NCBI GenBank assembly: GCA_031254035.1
Contig: JAIRVF010000053.1
Coordinates: forward strand, 62,001-126,000
DNA: 64,000 bases
Direction of reading: 5' to 3'
Origin: Paenibacillus sp.
GTDB taxonomy: Bacteria > Bacillota > Bacilli > Paenibacillales > Paenibacillaceae
The stretch's first letter is position 1. Each line of letters opens with the position of its first letter. Shown here one piece after another: positions 16,116 to 24,979 of this stretch. Below the pieces are notes generated by a model that saw only the letters and a list, made by a program, of their open reading frames with translations, was not told where the DNA came from and ran no database searches. Position numbers and translations under genes: made by a program.

Positions 16116-16856
16116 TTATGTCCACTGCAGGTGATGGCCACCGACCTTCTTCTCATTCAACACCTGTTCCACTTTGGAAATATGCAATTCCATTCGGGCT
16201 GTCGCATCCTTGGCATCCTGTTTGGCAATAGCGTCGTAAATCTGGATATGCTCCTGTAGCAGGCGTTCTGCAGAAGAGCGCTCGGCGTAAAACCAAAGTG
16301 CCCGCATATCCTTCATGCTTTCATGCAGTTTGTTGGACAATGACTCCATCAAGTCATGCAGCAGGGGATTATGAGTCGCGGCGGCAATTTGCTGATGAAA
16401 CTTCACGTCGGCTTGTTCACTAAAGTGCTCATCTTTGGATTGCTTCATTTCCTCGAGCAGATGCTCAAAAACGGCCAGGTCATCTGCTGTGCGATGCTGT
16501 GATGCGAGCGCGGCGCAGCCTGTCTCCAGAACACGACGGACCTCCAGAATATGGCGTAGCGAAGCGGCGCGTCCTTCCCACAGGTCGGCATACTGCTGCA
16601 TGGGATGTACCGGGTCCGGCTCCAAAGGGAGCGATTTGACGAAAGTACCACCGCCTTGCTTGATATTAAGAAGTCCCATTGCTTTCAGCGCACTGAGTGC
16701 TTCCCGGATGGTCGATCTCCCAACATTATATTGGGTGGCCAAATCGACTACGGAAGATAGCCGATCCCCAGGCTGAAGCCGCCCTTCATCTATTTGTTTT
16801 TTCAAATCGATCATCACCCACTCATATTGCTTGAGCGGTCTTTGCTGACTGGTCAA
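16116..16856 (-). CDS. FadR-type GntR regulator, probably of glcDF
   Basis: A 246-residue regulator with an N-terminal GntR winged helix (about 8-75: LKKQIDEGRLQPGDRLSSV, VGRSTIREALSALKAMGLL) and a C-terminal all-helical FCD domain (about 95-225) with the metal-binding pattern Asp..His..His seen in DVKFHQQIAAATHN and later HI. LldR, GlcC and related members respond to lactate, glycolate or other hydroxy acids. It is divergent from glcD, so it probably controls that operon. The longest frame opens at GTG 16883, but TTG 16856 is chosen because AAAGGAAG precedes it by eight bases. Confidence 0.87.
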   Translation of the reverse strand: MTSQQRPLKQYEWVMIDLKKQIDEGRLQPGDRLSSVVDLATQYNVGRSTIREALSALKAMGLLNIKQGGGTFVKSLPLEPDPVHPMQQYADLWEGRAASLRHILEVRRVLETGCAALASQHRTADDLAVFEHLLEEMKQSKDEHFSEQADVKFHQQIAAATHNPLLHDLMESLSNKLHESMKDMRALWFYAERSSAERLLQEHIQIYDAIAKQDAKDATARMELHISKVEQVLNEKKVGGHHLQWT

Positions 16857-16964
16857 TGCTCCTACTTCCTTTCTTGAAATCACTGTAATTTTATTTTTTC
16901 ATTCATGGCTCATTACTGAAATTAGTAGCTTTTTTTCAAAAAAGCATTTAGCTTCGTAAGAATT

Positions 16965-17020
16965 GATTCCGTCCCCTCCGCTACTTTCGCTTTTTTGCCA
17001 AGCACTGATCATGATGTTGA
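16965..17020 (+). repeat. 56-bp dispersed repeat, copy 1
   Basis: The stretch from GATTCCGTCCCCTCCGCTAC through ATCATGATGTTGA recurs inverted at 39314-39369 with about four differences. It lies in the regulator-glcD intergenic region, with no ORF. Confidence 0.85.
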
Positions 17021-17083
17021 GCCTCATTCATCGCTGTAATTCTTTTCGCCCATTCTCGCGCATTCTCGCGCATATCAACAATC

Positions 17084-17268
17084 CTAACGAAACGTGGTAT
17101 TGCTATTTGCGCCGAAAAAGGCGTTTGGAAAATCTAACGAAACAGGGTATCGCTATGGAGCCCAATAAATTGCTTTAAATCTGGTTTTATCCCAAATAAC
17201 GATATGTAGTTTCGTTAAAATTGATTTGCTTTTGTTTTTGAGGCAATAGCAATCTGTAGTTTCGTTAG
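17084..17268. repeat. Cluster of four CTAACGAAAC units, two direct and two inverted
   Basis: CTAACGAAAC followed within a few bases by GGTATNGCTAT occurs at 17084 and 17134 on the plus strand. The complement (GTAGTTTCGTTA preceded by GCAATNG or GATAT) occurs at 17201-17217 and 17244-17268. The two pairs can fold into one long hairpin. Just upstream, CATTCTCGCG is repeated in tandem at 17051-17070. Confidence 0.8.
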
Positions 17269-17269
17269 A

Positions 17270-17321
17270 GGTACAAATTCATGGTACAAGTTCAAGGCAC
17301 AAATTCATGGTACAAGTTCAT
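17270..17321 (+). repeat. Two tandem 26-bp repeats upstream of glcD
   Basis: GGTACAAATTCATGGTACAA plus GTTCAA at 17270-17295 is repeated with two changes at 17296-17321. The unit itself contains two related halves (GGTACAAATTCAT, GGTACAAGTTCA). Confidence 0.85.
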
Positions 17322-17377
17322 GGTTAAAATTTGAATTTTTTCGATTTAGGTCTATTTTCGATTCATATATTCTAGTG

Positions 17378-17410
17378 TATACTTGTTTCCAAGAAAAGTC
17401 ATCAGATGAC
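17378..17410 (+). promoter_or_regulatory. Candidate glcD promoter -10 and operator palindrome
   Basis: TATACT at 17378-17383 is a plausible -10 box; no good -35 is seen. GTCATC-A-GATGAC at 17398-17410 is a perfect palindrome just after the likely transcription start and 33 bases before the glcD start, a place where a repressor would block transcription. The divergent FadR-type regulator is the natural candidate to bind it; this is inference. Confidence 0.5.
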
Positions 17411-17442
17411 CTGACTAATTAGGAGCAAAGGGAGGGATTTCC

Positions 17443-18858
17443 TTGCTGCAAGAAGATGTAAAACGTGAGCTCATCTCCATATCGGGAAGCGAATATGTCA
17501 AGGACGATCCACAGTCTTTGGTAACCCATTCCTATGACGGTACTCCGATGCTTCAGTCTCTGCCGGATGCTGTGGTGTATCCATCGAGCACGGAAGAGGT
17601 GTCGCAAATCATGAAAGTGCTGAACCGGCATCGCATACCGGTTGTAGGCAGAGGTTCTGGCACCAATCTGTGCGGCGGCACGGTACCGGTTCAAGGGGGC
17701 GTCGTAATGGTCATGCACCGGATGAATCGGATTTTGGAAATTGATATGGAGAACCTGACAGCGACGGTTCAACCGGGTTTAAACACAAAGCAATTCAGCA
17801 CCCATGTGGAGAGCCTTGGGTTATTTTATCCTCCGGATCCGAGCAGCATGTCCATTTCCACCATCGGGGGGAATATCGCGGAATGCTCTGGAGGGCTGCG
17901 GGGCTTGAAGTATGGGACAACCAAGGATTATGTGATCGGTTTGGAAGCGGTTCTGGCCAATGGAGACATTATCCGTACCGGCGGAAAATTGATGAAGGAT
18001 GTGGCTGGTTACGATCTGACGAAGCTTTTGGTCGGGTCGGAAGGGACTTTGGCTATCATTACCGAAGCGATTCTGAAGCTGATTCCACCTCCAAGATACA
18101 AAAAGACGATGCTTGCAATGTACAAAGATCTGAACGGGGCAGCACGGACGGTATCCAAAATCATTGAAAACCGGATTATTCCGGCGACGCTCGAGATTCT
18201 TGACAACGCAACCATTCGCGTGGTGGATGACTTTGCGAAGCTTGGATTACCCCTTGATATGGAAGCCATTCTTATTATCGAGCAGGATGGCGACAAAGAA
18301 GCCGTAGAGCGGGATATTGCCGTCATTACAGAGGTATGCCAAAGCGAGAATGCCGATCAGATCAGCATCGCGGCAAGCCAGGAAGAGGCTGAGAAGCTGC
18401 TGACAGCACGTCGCAGTGCGTTTACGGCTCTGGCTAGACTACGTCCGACGACCATACTGGAGGACGCAACCGTACCGCGCTCGAAGATCGCTGACATGGT
18501 GATTGAAATTAATCGGATCGCGAAAAAGCATCAGGTGCAGATCAGTACGTTTGGCCATGCGGGGGACGGCAACTTGCATCCGACAGCTACGACTGACGCC
18601 CGCAATAAGGAAGAGATCGAGCGAGTGGAAGAAGCCTTCGAGGAGATTTTTGAAGCAGCTATCCGTTTGGGGGGAACCATTACCGGCGAACATGGCGTCG
18701 GCATGGTGAAGTCACCGTATCTGGAATGGAAGGTTGGTCCGGCGGGAATGGAAGTGATGAAGGCGATCAAGAGTTCCTTCGATCCGTATAATCTCTTGAA
18801 TCCCGGCAAAGTGTTCGCGAAGGAAACACGGAAACGGGTGGTGATCCAGCGTGGCTGA
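17443..18858 (+). CDS. glcD: Glycolate/2-hydroxy-acid oxidase, FAD-linked subunit GlcD
   Basis: A 471-residue flavoprotein that oxidises glycolate or D-lactate-type hydroxy acids to keto acids. The PCMH FAD-binding domain spans about 35-215, with PVVGRGSGTNLCGG and GGNIAECSGG; the FAD-oxidase C-terminal domain follows, ending with the conserved TGEHGVGM and NPGKVF. TTG 17443 is the start, preceded by GGGAGGG. The stop overlaps glcF by 8 bases, so the two subunits are co-translated. Electrons are expected to pass to the Fe-S subunit and then to the quinone pool. Substrate among glycolate, D-lactate and others is not decided by sequence. Confidence 0.93.
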   Translation: MLQEDVKRELISISGSEYVKDDPQSLVTHSYDGTPMLQSLPDAVVYPSSTEEVSQIMKVLNRHRIPVVGRGSGTNLCGGTVPVQGGVVMVMHRMNRILEIDMENLTATVQPGLNTKQFSTHVESLGLFYPPDPSSMSISTIGGNIAECSGGLRGLKYGTTKDYVIGLEAVLANGDIIRTGGKLMKDVAGYDLTKLLVGSEGTLAIITEAILKLIPPPRYKKTMLAMYKDLNGAARTVSKIIENRIIPATLEILDNATIRVVDDFAKLGLPLDMEAILIIEQDGDKEAVERDIAVITEVCQSENADQISIAASQEEAEKLLTARRSAFTALARLRPTTILEDATVPRSKIADMVIEINRIAKKHQVQISTFGHAGDGNLHPTATTDARNKEEIERVEEAFEEIFEAAIRLGGTITGEHGVGMVKSPYLEWKVGPAGMEVMKAIKSSFDPYNLLNPGKVFAKETRKRVVIQRG

Positions 18859-20191
18859 TGGGCAAGTTCAGCAAGCGAATCGACTAACCGAAAAGCTCCG
18901 CTTACGTCTTGACGAGGATCAATTAACGAACTGCATGCGTTGCGGCTTTTGCCTTCCGGCTTGTCCGACATTCGCGGAAACGGGTCTGGAAGCCGAATCT
19001 CCTCGGGGACGGATTGCACTTATGAAGGCTGTTACGGACGGCATTATGATTCCGGACCAGGCATTTGAGGATCAGATGAATCATTGTCTCGGATGCCGTG
19101 CATGCGAACCAGCATGTCCGGCGGGAGTCAAATACGGCCAACTGATCGAGCAGGCAAGGGATGCCATTGAAGACCATAAAGAACATAAGCCGATGGTAAA
19201 GTTAACGCGTCATGCTGCATTCAAGACGGTATTCCCGCACCAGAACCGAATGAAATGGGTCGGACGTGGACTTGAGTTTTACCAGAAGTTTGGACTTCGA
19301 ACTGTGGCCCATGCAACGGGCGTTATGAAGTTGTTTCCCAAGCATCTGCGCGAAATGGAAAAGATTTTGCCGGACGCTTCCGGGCGCGGTGTCGCTGAGC
19401 TGATTGGCGAGCATCATCCGGCGAAAGGCGAAAAAATCGCGACCGTGGCTCTATTCAGAGGATGTATAATGGATATTTTATTTACAGAAACGAATATTCA
19501 CACGGTTGAGCTGTTGACGGAAGCTGGCTTTGAAGTAGTGATTCCGCTTGAGCAGAACTGCTGTGGAGCGCTGCTTACACATAGCGGGGAAGCGGAAGGA
19601 GCGCGGGAGCTAGCCAGACGGAATATCAAGACGTTTAAAAACGCGGGTGTGGACTATATCGTATCCAATGCGGGCGGCTGTGGAGCGCTTCTAGTTGAAT
19701 ACGACCATCTACTGCAAGAAGATCCGCAGTGGCGGGACGATGCGGTTTGGTTTGCGGAGCGGGTGATTGATATCAGCGAACTGCTCGTCCGTGCCGGAAG
19801 AAACCTTGATTTCACCCAAGACAAAGACGTCGCGGAGCAGGTCCGGATCACCTATCAGGATTCCTGCCATCTCCGCAACGTGATGCATTCAGCGGATGCT
19901 CCGCGCAAATTAATGCGCCAGGTTGAGGGAGCACAGTTTGTAGAAATGAAGAATGCCGACCGCTGCTGCGGTTCGGCAGGGATCTACAACATTACGCAGC
20001 CGGTCATGGCCGGACAAATCTTGGACCATAAGATGGAGTATGTCGAAGCCACCGAGGCCAGCTATTTGTTGACTAGCAATCCGGGCTGCTTGCTGCAAAT
20101 GAAACACGGTATCGAAGAGCATGGACTGGACAGTCAAATGAAGGCGGTCCATATCGTAGACTTCCTGCATAAGTATTTGAAAAAGAAATGA
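18851..20191 (+). CDS. glcF: Glycolate oxidase iron-sulfur subunit GlcF
   Basis: A 446-residue Fe-S protein. Two [4Fe-4S] ferredoxin motifs lie near residue 28 (CMRCGFCLPACP) and residue 79 (CLGCRACEPACP). Two CCG domains follow, with NCCGALLTHSGE, DSCHLRN, RCCGSAGIYNI and a final CLLQM, typical of GlcF and heterodisulfide reductase-like subunits. It passes electrons from GlcD to the membrane quinone pool. GTG 18851 overlaps the glcD end by 8 bases. The GlcE subunit known from Escherichia coli is not present here, as is usual in Firmicutes. Confidence 0.93.
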   Translation: MADGQVQQANRLTEKLRLRLDEDQLTNCMRCGFCLPACPTFAETGLEAESPRGRIALMKAVTDGIMIPDQAFEDQMNHCLGCRACEPACPAGVKYGQLIEQARDAIEDHKEHKPMVKLTRHAAFKTVFPHQNRMKWVGRGLEFYQKFGLRTVAHATGVMKLFPKHLREMEKILPDASGRGVAELIGEHHPAKGEKIATVALFRGCIMDILFTETNIHTVELLTEAGFEVVIPLEQNCCGALLTHSGEAEGARELARRNIKTFKNAGVDYIVSNAGGCGALLVEYDHLLQEDPQWRDDAVWFAERVIDISELLVRAGRNLDFTQDKDVAEQVRITYQDSCHLRNVMHSADAPRKLMRQVEGAQFVEMKNADRCCGSAGIYNITQPVMAGQILDHKMEYVEATEASYLLTSNPGCLLQMKHGIEEHGLDSQMKAVHIVDFLHKYLKKK

Positions 20192-20260
20192 TAGGGAGCA
20201 ATTTTTGACAGGGAACGGAATGGACTGGATTCATAAGGACGAATAAAAAAGGGATGTAAA

Positions 20261-20300
20261 GCGCGGCCTGCCACCGGGATTTTAGCCGGCGACGGGCCGC
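20261..20300. terminator. Strong GC hairpin between convergent glcF and patB-like gene
   Basis: GCGGCC (about 20263) pairs with GGGCCGC (20294-20300) and CCGG pairs with CCGG inside. The flanking T-run is on the minus strand (TTTTTTATT after 20255). Probably the terminator for both genes. Confidence 0.55.
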
Positions 20301-20315
20301 CGTGTTTGGCTCGCC

Positions 20316-21500
20316 TTATTTTTGGGCTTTTCTCCAATCCTTCATGGCCGTATTCAGGCGCTCCATCGCTTCAATGACCGTGGCCTTTGGACAAGCGATG
20401 TTCATGCGCATGAAGCCTTCTCCTTCAGCTCCGAAAGCCGACCCTTTATTAAGTGCTAGTTTTGCCTTGGACAGTAGGAAGTCGGCAACTTCATCCTTGG
20501 TCATACCAAGCGCGCGGAAATCAAGCCACATTAGGTAGGTTGCTTCTGGCCGGTAGGCTTTGATTTCCGGTATATGTTTGCCGATATAGTCCAGTACATA
20601 ATCTATGTTCTGCTGCATGTAGGAAAGTACCTCATCGAGCCATTCTCCGCCGCTAGTATAGGCTGCCTGCGTGGCCGCGCTTCCAAGCGTGCTGATGGAA
20701 CCCACATGATAAAGCTCAAGTGTCTTCTTGAACGTACTGCGGATATCCGGATCAGGAATAATAACATTGGATGTGTTGAGTCCGGCTATGTTAAAGGTTT
20801 TGCTCGGCGCGGTGCAGATGATCGAACGTTTTTTGGCGTCACCGGATATTTGGGTGAGAGGTATGTGGGCATTTTTCTCATAAACCAGGTCGGCATGGAT
20901 TTCATCGGACACGATCAGGACATCATGGCGTGCGCAGAGCTGAACCAAAGCTTCAAGCTCCCCGCGCGTCCATACCCGTCCAACCGGATTGTGGGGACTG
21001 CATAAAATCAGCATTTTAATATGTCCGCCTTCCAAAATTGCCTCCAGACCTTCAAGATCCATGGAATAGCGGCCATTTTCGCATTTTAGCGGGTTCAGCA
21101 CTAGCTCGCGTCCATGATCCTTCACGACGTTGTGGAATGGGGGATAGACAGGAGGCTGGATTACGATTTTGTCGCCCGGCTGGGTGAAGGCCTGAACGGC
21201 AAAGCTGAGCGCGGGAACGACGCCCGGGCAAAATACGATCCAGTCCTGGTCAATCTCCCAGGCGTGACGCTGTTTCATCCAGTCCGCAATGGATTGTTTA
21301 TATTCATCGGTCTCCATGGCGTAGCCGAATACTCCGTGCTCGACATGCTGCCGCATCGCTTCAATGACCGGAGCTGGAGATTCGAAATCCATGTCTGCTA
21401 CCCACATAGGCAAAGCATCATTTGTTCCGAAGAAATTTTTCATACCGTCCCACTTGACGCAGCCGGTCTTATGACGAGAAACGAGTTTGTCAAAATTCAA
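20316..21500 (-). CDS. PatB/MalY-type aminotransferase-fold C-S lyase
   Basis: A 394-residue PLP enzyme of aminotransferase class I/II. The PLP lysine lies in APSKTFNIAGL; other landmarks are PMWVADMDFESP near the start, YPPFHNVV, CSPHNPVGRVW and SDEIHADLVY. These match PatB/MalY, which cleave cystathionine and other cysteine conjugates to a thiol, pyruvate and ammonia. The frame opens at 21518, but TTG 21500 is chosen because GGGAGG sits just upstream. Single gene. Cystathionine beta-lyase activity is likely, but the regulator-like role of MalY cannot be excluded. Confidence 0.9.
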   Translation of the reverse strand: MNFDKLVSRHKTGCVKWDGMKNFFGTNDALPMWVADMDFESPAPVIEAMRQHVEHGVFGYAMETDEYKQSIADWMKQRHAWEIDQDWIVFCPGVVPALSFAVQAFTQPGDKIVIQPPVYPPFHNVVKDHGRELVLNPLKCENGRYSMDLEGLEAILEGGHIKMLILCSPHNPVGRVWTRGELEALVQLCARHDVLIVSDEIHADLVYEKNAHIPLTQISGDAKKRSIICTAPSKTFNIAGLNTSNVIIPDPDIRSTFKKTLELYHVGSISTLGSAATQAAYTSGGEWLDEVLSYMQQNIDYVLDYIGKHIPEIKAYRPEATYLMWLDFRALGMTKDEVADFLLSKAKLALNKGSAFGAEGEGFMRMNIACPKATVIEAMERLNTAMKDWRKAQK

Positions 21501-21632
21501 TGTTATTGCCTCCCTCAAGGATTAATAAAAAGAATAAGTCCCTTCATGACTATATTATATCAGGGATAACTTGGAAAGAAGAGCAGCCACGGAGTAAAAT
21601 AGGACTAAATGGTATGAAAGGGAGGGACTCAT

Positions 21633-22265
21633 GTGCAGCTGATTGCCATGCTGTCCATGTTGGTTGATCATATAGGCATCGTGTTTTTTGAGGATCATCT
21701 CTGGCTTCGGATCATCGGTAGAATAGCCTTCCCAATCTATGCGTACGCCCTGGTCCAGGGGGATCGGTACACAAGATCGAAACCCCAATACTTGACACGG
21801 TTATTTGCGCTGGCACTGCTGTCTCAAATTCCGTATCAGCTGGCCCTGAATCCGGGTGGTTTGAATGTAATCGCTACTCTGTTTATGGCGGCTGCCGTGA
21901 TGCAAATTCTGGATCGGAAGTTTTCCCCGTGGGGCAAAGGTGGTATCGTGCTTGCAGCATGCGTCTTCATGCAGTTTTTTTCGTTTGATTACGGCGCTTA
22001 CGGGCTGCTATTGGTATTATCCTTCCGCTTTTTTGCCTCCGAACGGCTGTTGTTCGCCCAGTTGCTGCTTAACTTGTTTTATTTATTGATTTACGGGCCG
22101 GGCGGTTTGTTTCAATTGCTGAGCATAGTTCCGACGCTGCTGATCGTATATGGTCCCACGGTATGGAAAAAGCTTGAGCATATCCGTGTTCGCAAATGGG
22201 TGTGGCGCTCGTTTTATCCGCTCCATTTATCTGTGCTTGCGGTGATGAAATGGGCTGAATGGTAG
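21633..22265 (+). CDS. TraX-family membrane protein
   Basis: A 210-residue protein with six or seven hydrophobic helices. LIAMLSMLVDHIG at the N-terminus, RIIGRIAFPIYAYALVQG and LLSQIPYQLAL are characteristic of the TraX family (named after the F-pilin acetylase of E. coli). Most chromosomal Bacillales members have no known substrate; acetylation of a surface component is a family-based guess. GTG 21633 is the start behind GGGAGGG; the ATG two bases earlier is out of frame. Confidence 0.85.
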   Translation: MQLIAMLSMLVDHIGIVFFEDHLWLRIIGRIAFPIYAYALVQGDRYTRSKPQYLTRLFALALLSQIPYQLALNPGGLNVIATLFMAAAVMQILDRKFSPWGKGGIVLAACVFMQFFSFDYGAYGLLLVLSFRFFASERLLFAQLLLNLFYLLIYGPGGLFQLLSIVPTLLIVYGPTVWKKLEHIRVRKWVWRSFYPLHLSVLAVMKWAEW

Positions 22266-22459
22266 TTTCTCAGCGCTTTAAGGCGTTAGGACCAGGAATT
22301 ATAGTATGAGACTGAATTTGGGCCGGTGAGAAGCCAGGGGTACATGCCGAGAAAAAGGTCTGAAGGTGGAATTTTGCCAATTTAGGCAATGATATTACTG
22401 TTGGGTTCATATTTTGGATACACGCAGGGCTTTGGAAGATCCGGGAGAAAGGAGTTCAA

Positions 22460-23809
22460 ATGAAAAAGGATTCAGAAAACGTTAGAGCATGGGCCCTTGA
22501 AGGTCCGAGCATCCAGATTGATCCGTTATTTCCTTATTACCAAGACCGGTCTGCTGACAGTGTTGCTGAAGAAATACAGCTTGCGGGCTACCGTACAGTT
22601 CATTATTTTGTCGTAAATGAAAGCCAAATCAATGCCGAGTTAATCCGCTCTTTCCATAACAGGGACATCGCTGTTTGGGCGCTCGTGATCGGGAACGGGA
22701 CGTTTTCAACTTCCCATCTGCCGCCAGAATGGCCTTCCTGGAAAATGGGGATGCTGAAGGAATTGAACGATGGGTTTGAACGGTTTTCCCCATTTTCCGA
22801 GGGATATGTGCAGTGGAAAAAGGAAGCCGTTTCGCAGATGCTTCAGCTATACCCTTTTGACGGCGTCGAGATCGCCGAGCCATATTTCCCGGAGTGGGAC
22901 GGAATCCGCCGCGGGGTTTATGGGGATATTGGGCCGCTCGCGAAGCAGGCTTTCCATGAAAAATGCGGTTTGGCCATTCCTGAGTTTACGAACAGGTTTG
23001 CGGCAAATTATTATAAGAAAATTCCGGATGTCTACACGAAATGGATCGACTTCCGAGTAGATGCCGTTAATACACTCATTGATGAAATCATTAACGGCAG
23101 TGGTGGAGCACGCGAGGTCCGTCCGGATATTCTCACAGCGACCTGGTCCCTTGCAGTGGACGGTGGAGCCGTATCCACATTGAGGTTGAAAGAATGGCAG
23201 GGACTTGACGCCATCTCCATGATCGGAAGGGTCAAGCCAGATCTGCATATACTCCAGACCCATTGGCCGGACTGGATGAAACGGAACCTCAAAGCGGAAT
23301 ATCCCGGGACATATGAAAGCTTCGCAGCACCGATCCGTGCGGCTTACCCGGAACTTCCGCTGGGAATACAAGCTGATGTTGGATCAAGGGCCAATATGGT
23401 AAAGAACCGCACCTGGCTGAACCAGTTCCAGAACACGGCGTACGATCTGGGGTATCATACTTGGACGGCTTATGAATACCATCTTGGCGGTTATATGTAT
23501 GAGGAACCTCCTGAGCCACTTGCTGCCGTCATCCAGGGAGAAGTGGAAGTGATGGTTTCTTTCAGCAAACGGCTGGATCCCGGCTCAACAGGCGTGATTA
23601 TGATGGGAGACCGCGAAGCAGGTGAAGAATTTCGCGTGCTGGAAAGCAGGATCGATGGCAACAGACTGTGGCTTCACTTTAAGCGACTGCCCGAAAATCG
23701 TCCGTTTGAAATTGAGTTTCGCAGCGCAAAGGATACGCCGTCTTTATGGCATGTGAAAGGAAAAAAGGCGAATGAAACACCGGCCGGTGTGCGCATCTGC
23801 GTCTCTTAA
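22460..23809 (+). CDS. Hypothetical TIM-barrel glycosidase-like protein
   Basis: A 449-residue soluble protein that I cannot assign to a named enzyme. Barrel-like features: GYRTVHYFVVNESQ (strand 2 region), DIAVWALVIGNG, then FDGVEIAEPYFPEW, a strand followed by an acidic residue like the acid/base position in glycoside hydrolases, and WTAYEYHLGGYMYEEP near the end of the barrel. The last 90 residues look like a beta domain. Start ATG 22460 has AAAGGAG. No signal peptide, so it is cytoplasmic. The 22266-22459 gap shows no gene. Confidence 0.65.
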   Translation: MKKDSENVRAWALEGPSIQIDPLFPYYQDRSADSVAEEIQLAGYRTVHYFVVNESQINAELIRSFHNRDIAVWALVIGNGTFSTSHLPPEWPSWKMGMLKELNDGFERFSPFSEGYVQWKKEAVSQMLQLYPFDGVEIAEPYFPEWDGIRRGVYGDIGPLAKQAFHEKCGLAIPEFTNRFAANYYKKIPDVYTKWIDFRVDAVNTLIDEIINGSGGAREVRPDILTATWSLAVDGGAVSTLRLKEWQGLDAISMIGRVKPDLHILQTHWPDWMKRNLKAEYPGTYESFAAPIRAAYPELPLGIQADVGSRANMVKNRTWLNQFQNTAYDLGYHTWTAYEYHLGGYMYEEPPEPLAAVIQGEVEVMVSFSKRLDPGSTGVIMMGDREAGEEFRVLESRIDGNRLWLHFKRLPENRPFEIEFRSAKDTPSLWHVKGKKANETPAGVRICVS

Positions 23810-23810
23810 A

Positions 23811-23890
23811 ATAACCCCACAATGAGTATCGGAAAGAAGTCCGACGCCTCTCGAAGAGGGGCGCTTTTGCGGAGCAAAAGTACTGAGTGG
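23811..23890 (+). repeat. Dispersed ~80-bp repeat (AATAACCCCACA family), copy 1
   Basis: It starts ATAACCCCACAATGAGTATC, contains GAAGAGGGGCGCTTTTG and ends AGCAAAAGTACT. The same order of blocks is found inverted at 56607-56686. Two shortened pieces follow at 23925-24012, each with CGAATACTTTGCGGGG or CAAATACTTTGCGGGG and then ACTTAAAA. Confidence 0.85.
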
Positions 23891-24017
23891 AGTCTATGCT
23901 TCGATGGGTATTCCGAATACTTTGCGGGGACCCCAAAAAACTTAAAATAACCCCACAAAGTGACGTGTGCCTCTCGAAGCTTATTCCAAATACTTTGCGG
24001 GGGCTCCAACAAACTTA

Positions 24018-24063
24018 AAAAAAGCGCCGTAGGTTCGATTAGAACTCGAATCCACGGCGCTTT
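24018..24063. terminator. Intrinsic terminator downstream of the SDR gene
   Basis: AAAGCGCCGT (24021-24030) pairs with ACGGCGCTTT (24054-24063) and TTCGA with TCGAA inside. On the minus strand it is followed by a T-run, so it can end transcripts from the SDR gene and possibly the plus-strand gene. Confidence 0.88.
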
Positions 24064-24073
24064 ATCGTTATTG

Positions 24074-24114
24074 GGCGTGATCAAGAAAATGGCCGTTACT
24101 TTCTTGATCGCGCC
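24074..24114. repeat. Short 41-bp form of the GGCGCGATCAA palindromic element
   Basis: GGCGTGATCAAGAAA pairs with TTTCTTGATCGCGCC around an 11-base loop. The arms equal the ends of the 99-bp elements at 42976, 48903 and 56044, but the middle is gone. The element abuts the stop codon of the SDR gene (24115-24117). Confidence 0.8.
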
Positions 24115-24858
24115 TTACTGCGCAGTATATCCTCCATCCACCAACAGGCTTGTTCCGGTGACGAACGAGGCATCGTCGCTAGCGAGGAACAAAACAGCTT
24201 TGGCCACTTCCTCGGCAGTGCCCAGACGGCCGATCGGATGCAGATCGACCAGCTTCTGCTTCTCTTCAGGGGGGAGAACCTTGAGTAGGGGAGTATCGAT
24301 GTAACCTGGACTTACCGCGTTCACGCGGATGCCTCTGTCGGCATATTGGATACCGAGGGTCTGGGTAAGCATCACGACCCCGCCTTTGGCGGCGCCATAG
24401 GAGGTCACCCCGGCCTTTGCCACGTGTCCATGAATGGACGCATTATTTACGATCACGCCGCCGTTTTCCTGCTTCAACATCTGGATGAGGGCATATTTAT
24501 CGGAAAGAAACACGCCCGTCAGATTGACATCAAGCGTACGCTGCCATTTTTCCAGTGACAGCTGATCGGCTGGATCATCATTGGCCACATCCTCATTTGC
24601 GAACATAATGTCGAGTTTTCCATAGGTATCCACGGTGTGTTTGATTAACTTCTGGATATCCTCTTCCTCTTTCACATCGAATTTTACGTAAATGGCTTGA
24701 TGGCCGTCCTCTTGGAGTCGGTCCGCAACTTCCTGCCCAGCTTCAGAGAAATCGGCAACGACCACGGAGGCACCTTCCTGCGCGAACAGCCGCGCCGTAG
24801 CCTGCCCGATGCCGCTGGCTCCGCCGGTGACGATGGCTGTTTTGCCGGATAATTTCAT
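24115..24858 (-). CDS. SDR-family oxidoreductase
   Basis: A 247-residue classical short-chain dehydrogenase. The NAD(P) motif is TGGASGIG (residues 11-18), with an acidic residue after strand 2 (VVADF), suggesting NAD preference. The catalytic Ser lies in NNASIHG, and Tyr-Lys in SYGAAKGG. The usual NNAG structural motif is replaced by ANED, which is unusual. The product ends DGGYTAQ, close to the family end. ATG 24858 is preceded by AAAGGAG. Single gene with unknown substrate; glucose dehydrogenase-like or ketoreductase roles are possible. Confidence 0.9.
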   Translation of the reverse strand: MKLSGKTAIVTGGASGIGQATARLFAQEGASVVVADFSEAGQEVADRLQEDGHQAIYVKFDVKEEEDIQKLIKHTVDTYGKLDIMFANEDVANDDPADQLSLEKWQRTLDVNLTGVFLSDKYALIQMLKQENGGVIVNNASIHGHVAKAGVTSYGAAKGGVVMLTQTLGIQYADRGIRVNAVSPGYIDTPLLKVLPPEEKQKLVDLHPIGRLGTAEEVAKAVLFLASDDASFVTGTSLLVDGGYTAQ

Positions 24859-24979
24859 ACGTCAAACGCTCCTTTACAGGCAAAATTAAGACTCTCATCT
24901 TATAATTTCCCACTTTTCTAATAATATCCTGAGACCCAAGCTTGCCATCATTCCTACGAAATTTAAGGTGATTTGAAGG

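Noticed and set aside
17040..17340. CRISPR array upstream of glcD
   Set aside because: Repeats are short, irregularly spaced and partly inverted, without uniform spacers or cas genes.
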